From the NCBI GenBank assembly GCA_039806065.1, contig JBDKJS010000148.1, positions 1 through 9,920 of the forward strand: a stretch of 9,920 bases of DNA. Reading direction: 5' to 3'. Positions 7,275 to 9,920 of the stretch are shown here, one piece after another. Every line of letters begins with the position of its first letter. Positions within the stretch are counted from its first letter, which is position 1. This stretch comes from JBDKJS01 sp039806065. GTDB taxonomy: Bacteria; Bacteroidota; Bacteroidia; AKYH767-A; 2013-40CM-41-45. The notes beneath the pieces were generated by a model. It saw only the letters and a list, made by a program, of their open reading frames with translations. It did not search any database and had not been told where the DNA came from. The position numbers and the translations under genes are program-made.

Positions 7275-8183
7275 CTAATCTTTTGAAAAATAATCGATGC
7301 TTTGATAAACCCCTGTTGCTTCTTTTACCAATTGCATTAAAATATCGTTGGCCAAGGCACTAGCTCCAAATCGGAACATTTGAGGATTCATCCAATCTTG
7401 TCCCAATGTTTCCCGCAGTACCACTAGGTAGTTCAAGGCCAACTTTGCAGTGGCTATGCCTCCGGCTGGCTTCATGCCTATTTTAACACCTGTTTCATAG
7501 TAGTAGTCGCGAATGGCTTCAAGCATTACTAGGGTAACAGGTAAAGTTGCTGCAGGTTGAACTTTACCTGTGCTTGTTTTAATAAAATCGGCACCGGCAT
7601 ACATGGCTATATCGCTCGCTTTGCGCACATTGTCAAGGGTGCTTAACTCGCCAGTTTCTAATATTACTTTTAAATGCGCTTGCCCACAAGCTTCCTTCAC
7701 TGCAGCTATTTCATCATAGACATAGGCATATTCACCTTTTAAAAAATGACCTCGACTGATAACCATATCTATCTCATCAGCTCCTTCGCCTACCGCCCAT
7801 TTTGTTTCTTCCAACTTAAATTTTCTGTTGCTCATTCCACTGGGAAAGGCTGTGGCCACAGCTGCTACCTGAACTCCTGAACCTGACAACATTTGTTTGG
7901 CTACTCGAACCATATTCGGATAAACACACACAGCAGCCACCCTTGGCACACCGGGTAACGCATCATGGGGATGGAGGGCTTTGATGCAAAGTTGCTTTAC
8001 TTTTCCGGGAGTATCGCGCGCTTCTAACGTGGTGAGATCAATCATGCTCATGGCTAAATGAAGGCCTGACTGTTTACTTTCTTTTTTTATACTTCTTTTG
8101 GTGAGTCTTGCTACGCGCTCTTCTATGCCCACTTGGTCTATCACCACACCTAAGGGTACTGATTTAACTGATGTGAAGTTCAT
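7275..8183 (-). CDS. deoC: Deoxyribose-phosphate aldolase (DERA), long form
   Basis: This 302-residue TIM-barrel class I aldolase cleaves 2-deoxy-D-ribose 5-phosphate to glyceraldehyde 3-phosphate and acetaldehyde in deoxynucleoside catabolism, in the cytoplasm. The Schiff-base lysine is Lys202 in FIKTSTGK. The second active-site lysine is Lys238 in GMKPAGG, and the proton-relay aspartate is Asp139 in DEIDMVI. The first strand reads SMIDLTTLEARDT. An N-terminal extension of about 45 residues makes it longer than the short bacterial enzymes (220-260 residues) and closer to the long E. coli and animal type. The start ATG is preceded by an A-rich leader without a Shine-Dalgarno sequence. It is transcribed in the same direction as the act operon, but the 179-base gap with its own promoter suggests a separate unit. 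No other nucleoside gene (deoA, deoD, cdd) is next to it. No key residue is missing. Confidence 0.95.
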   Translation of the reverse strand: MNFTSVKSVPLGVVIDQVGIEERVARLTKRSIKKESKQSGLHLAMSMIDLTTLEARDTPGKVKQLCIKALHPHDALPGVPRVAAVCVYPNMVRVAKQMLSGSGVQVAAVATAFPSGMSNRKFKLEETKWAVGEGADEIDMVISRGHFLKGEYAYVYDEIAAVKEACGQAHLKVILETGELSTLDNVRKASDIAMYAGADFIKTSTGKVQPAATLPVTLVMLEAIRDYYYETGVKIGMKPAGGIATAKLALNYLVVLRETLGQDWMNPQMFRFGASALANDILMQLVKEATGVYQSIDYFSKD

Positions 8184-8215
8184 TGTTGCTTATCTAATTG
8201 CTTTGGGTAAATATA

Positions 8216-8223
8216 CAAATGTA
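8216..8223 (-). promoter_or_regulatory. Possible -7 element for deoC
   Basis: On the minus strand TACATTTG matches the Bacteroidota TAnnTTTG box, 32 bases upstream of the deoC ATG, which would give a leader of about 25 bases. The matching TTG box is not at the usual distance: the nearest TTG is 25 bases upstream, against about 17-20 expected. The call rests on one element and its position. Confidence 0.35.
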
Positions 8224-8562
8224 ATTTGGAAATAGTAAAATTAATATTCAATTAAGCTCAAACTACGTGATCAAACGCAAGCTACTCATCTATAAACTAC
8301 CAAACTACCCAGCCTCCTGCCTAACATCAATTGCAGTAAATAATGATTGAATTTCTGATAGCTTTATTTAAGAAGCGCAATATACAACAATTATACACAT
8401 GTACAATATTTTGCAATGTAAATGCTGGTCTATTATAGGTGCGTACCGGCCTTGCAAAGGATAGAAAAATTCGGTACTTGGACTTTAAAAGCCACTACAA
8501 CAACACTCCCGAAATTTTTATTCTTCTAAAATTTTAAACTTTCATGATTTATACTAACTTCG

Positions 8563-8576
8563 TTGGCAGCTGCCAA
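8563..8576. repeat. Perfect 14-base palindrome TTGGCAGCTGCCAA
   Basis: TTGGCAGCTGCCAA is identical to its own reverse complement, and the bases on either side do not extend the symmetry. It lies 145 bases before the LRR gene and about 380 bases before deoC. It is GC-rich at the centre in an AT-rich region, with no loop and no T-tract, so it looks more like a dimeric-protein site than a terminator. No known operator is recognised. Confidence 0.5.
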
Positions 8577-8633
8577 GGACTTTTGTCAGACTTCAAAATT
8601 TAAACCATTCACCCTATAAAAACTAGCCTTCAC

Positions 8634-8641
8634 TAATTTTG
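8634..8641 (+). promoter_or_regulatory. Possible -7 element for the LRR gene
   Basis: TAATTTTG matches the TAnnTTTG box and lies 80 bases before the ATG at 8722. No TTG-type box is found about 17-20 bases upstream, so the support is weak. In AT-rich DNA such single boxes occur by chance. Confidence 0.25.
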
Positions 8642-8721
8642 GCCAATTTCAATTCCTACTTCTCCTATTTTTACAGCAGCAGAATGACTATCCTTAATCC
8701 AATAGCCCATTAACCCCAATC

Positions 8722-9920
8722 ATGAAAAAACTACCCCTTCTGCTTTTATTTTTTCTTTCTCTTTTTTCTTCCACAGAAAGCAAGGCACAATGGGTAACCA
8801 TACCCGACCCCAACTTTGTTGCGTTTTTGCAACAAAATTACCCCACCTGCATGAATGGTAATTTAATGGATACCACTTGTGCAGGGATTGTGGGGGCTAC
8901 GAATGTTAATTGCTGGAATAGAGCTATTCAAAACTTAGATGGTATCCAATATTTTGATGCTTTGCTCTCACTTTATTGCTATTCCAATCAACTGACCTCC
9001 CTGCCTGCATTGCCGGCAAATCTTCAATTTCTTGATTGCATTTATAATCAACTGACCTCCCTGCCTGCATTGCCGGCAAGTCTTCAAACTCTTTATTGCT
9101 ATTACAATCAACTGACCTCCCTGCCTGCATTGCCGGCAAGTCTTCAATTTCTTTCTTTCGGTTACAATCCCCTGACCTCCCTGCCTGCATTGCCTGCAAG
9201 TCTTCAATATCTATCTTGCTCTTCCAATCAACTGACCTCCCTGCCTGCATTGCCGGCAAGTCTTCAATCTCTTTATTGCGAACTCAATCAACTGACCTCG
9301 CTGCCTGCATTACCTGCAAGTCTTCAATATCTATCTTGCTCTTCCAATCAACTGACCTCCCTGCCTGCATTGCCGGCAAATCTTCGATATCTTTATTGCA
9401 ATAACAATCAAATTACCTGTTTCCCAAATTTGCCGGTTTCACTTACAAGTCCAGGCTATTTTGATATCTCGAATAACCCCTTTACCTGCTTGCCCAATTA
9501 TGTGCCGGCCATGAATGGAACCTCCTATTTAAATTATCCACTTTGCATAGACAATGATTTGATTAATAATCCCAATGCATGTCAAGGGTCAAAAGCAATT
9601 CAAGGTTACGTGTATCAAGATGATAACACTAATTGTATTTTTGATAGCAGCGATGCAGGTATTAAAAATATTCCTCTTCAACTGTATGATGGTAACAATT
9701 ATTTACTCAGTACATTTTACAGCTTGAACAATGGTGTTTACAATTGGAATGTAGATACAGGAGCTTATACAGTTGTATTAGATACAGCCAACCAACCCTA
9801 TGCTGCAGCGTGCATAGTGGATTCAACTGTAGTGTTAGACACCATCAACCCACTTGCCTTGAATGTGAACTTTGCCATCGGTTGCAAACCAGGGTTTGAT
9901 GTAGGCACCAAAAGTGTTTC
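8722..9920 (+). CDS. Secreted leucine-rich-repeat protein with SdrD-B-like domain, 5' part only
   Basis: An open frame of 399 codons starts at ATG 8722 and runs off the right edge without a stop. A signal peptide (MKKLPLLLLFFLSLF, cleavage near SKAQ at 20-23) indicates export. Residues 24-80 form a header (IPDPNF, then CMNGN, MDTTC and CWNRAI) often seen before LRRs in Bacteroidota. A half repeat (81-93), seven 20-residue repeats (94-233) of the form LPALPASLQxLxCxxNQLTS and a degenerate repeat (234-256) follow, close to the short bacterial LRR type of YopM/IpaH but with Cys in place of Val. From 293 to about 357 an IQGYVYQDDNTNC segment suggests an SdrD-B/Cna-B-like beta-sandwich. Further beta-rich sequence follows, and a type IX secretion sorting domain is likely beyond the window. 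Function is unknown; surface binding or adhesion is inference. The divergent deoC says nothing about its job. Confidence 0.85.
   Translation, partial: MKKLPLLLLFFLSLFSSTESKAQWVTIPDPNFVAFLQQNYPTCMNGNLMDTTCAGIVGATNVNCWNRAIQNLDGIQYFDALLSLYCYSNQLTSLPALPANLQFLDCIYNQLTSLPALPASLQTLYCYYNQLTSLPALPASLQFLSFGYNPLTSLPALPASLQYLSCSSNQLTSLPALPASLQSLYCELNQLTSLPALPASLQYLSCSSNQLTSLPALPANLRYLYCNNNQITCFPNLPVSLTSPGYFDISNNPFTCLPNYVPAMNGTSYLNYPLCIDNDLINNPNACQGSKAIQGYVYQDDNTNCIFDSSDAGIKNIPLQLYDGNNYLLSTFYSLNNGVYNWNVDTGAYTVVLDTANQPYAAACIVDSTVVLDTINPLALNVNFAIGCKPGFDVGTKSV
8985..9420 (+). repeat. In-frame 60-base tandem repeat array (seven full units) encoding the LRRs
   Basis: Seven full 60-base units run from 9001 to 9420, with a partial unit before and a degenerate one after. 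Each unit has a conserved part of about 43 bases, crossing the unit boundary (for example 8985-9027, 9045-9087, 9105-9147), and a variable part of about 17 bases (9028-9044 and its equivalents). Units 9181-9240 and 9301-9360 differ at a single base. Most conserved-part changes are single bases, and some are silent (CCG/CCT, TTG/TTA). The period is a multiple of three, so the reading frame is kept whatever the copy number. Confidence 0.95.

Larger units (their letters stand above)
8184..8721. other. Divergent intergenic region between deoC and the LRR gene
   Basis: This 538-base AT-rich stretch holds no supported gene. The longest minus-strand reading frame I followed here has 25 codons (8633-8710). 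It contains a perfect 14-base palindrome (8563-8576), a TAnnTTTG match for deoC (8216-8223) and one for the LRR gene (8634-8641). A pair of inverted GTACCG/CGGTAC arms (8443-8448 and 8472-8477) encloses a small CCTT-gca-AAGG hairpin. I see no tRNA, no insertion-sequence end and no clear terminator with a U-tract. A small RNA cannot be excluded from sequence alone. Confidence 0.6.

Noticed and set aside
7259..7290. Inverted repeat TTTTTCAAA / TTTGAAAAA around the deoC stop codon as a terminator
   Set aside because: The stem is nearly all A-T with a 14-base loop, and on the transcribed strand it is followed by A residues, not a U-tract.
8633..8710. Small 25-codon minus-strand reading frame before the LRR gene
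   Set aside because: It is too short, has no recognisable motif or start signal, and lies where the promoter and leader of the LRR gene are expected.
8924..9259. Open frames on the minus strand (8924-9259, 8968-9207) and a second plus frame (9096-9404) over the repeat array
   Set aside because: A 60-base period keeps any stop-free frame open through all units. The products are repeats of MQAGRS- or CIAGKS-type sequence with no start context, while the frame from 8722 has a signal peptide, LRRs and a following domain.
8985..9420. CRISPR-like pattern: about 43-base repeats with 17-base variable spacers
   Set aside because: The units are in frame within one secreted protein and encode LRRs, the spacers are too short and share fixed bases (ctxxxttgc), and no cas gene is near.
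8985..9420. Diversity-generating retroelement target
   Set aside because: No template repeat or reverse transcriptase is in the window, and the variation is spread over tandem units and not confined to adenine positions of one copy.

Overview
The window looks like chromosomal DNA of an aerobic member of the Bacteroidota, perhaps a Chitinophagales or Cytophagales relative. This is inferred from the alternative complex III (ACIII) operon, the AT-rich leaders without Shine-Dalgarno sequences, matches to the Bacteroidota promoter (TTTG, spacer, TAnnTTTG), and a secreted leucine-rich-repeat protein with the N-terminal header usual in that phylum. No species can be named from the sequence alone.

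Bases 1-7208, minus strand: an ACIII operon transcribed right to left in the order actA, actB, actC, actD, actE. The following gene, expected to be actF, would begin at or beyond the left edge. Genes are 20-62 bases apart, and actC and actD overlap by 8 bases. A strong promoter match lies before actA. ACIII oxidises menaquinol and passes electrons to a cytochrome c or directly to a terminal oxidase, so it replaces the bc1 complex. NrfD-like ActC holds the quinol site. ActB is the periplasmic iron-sulfur subunit. ActA (six CxxCH motifs here) and ActE (one) carry electrons onward. ActD is a small membrane subunit.

Bases 7275-8183, minus strand: deoC, a long-form deoxyribose-phosphate aldolase. 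It is a housekeeping gene of nucleoside catabolism with no evident link to ACIII. No clear terminator separates it from the act promoter.

Bases 8184-8721: a 538-base divergent intergenic region with a 14-base perfect palindrome and partial promoter matches, but no gene I can support.

Bases 8722-9920, plus strand: the 5' part (399 codons, open at the right edge) of a secreted leucine-rich-repeat protein. It holds seven 20-residue repeats encoded by nearly identical 60-base units, then an SdrD-B-like beta-sandwich. In each unit a 43-base conserved part alternates with a 17-base variable part. This repeat array is the most unusual object here. The rest is a well-preserved ordinary respiratory operon with some informative details: a Cys-to-Thr substitution in one ActB cluster motif, a sixth haem motif in ActA, and a His-rich ActB tail. 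I found no clear sign of a previously undescribed system.
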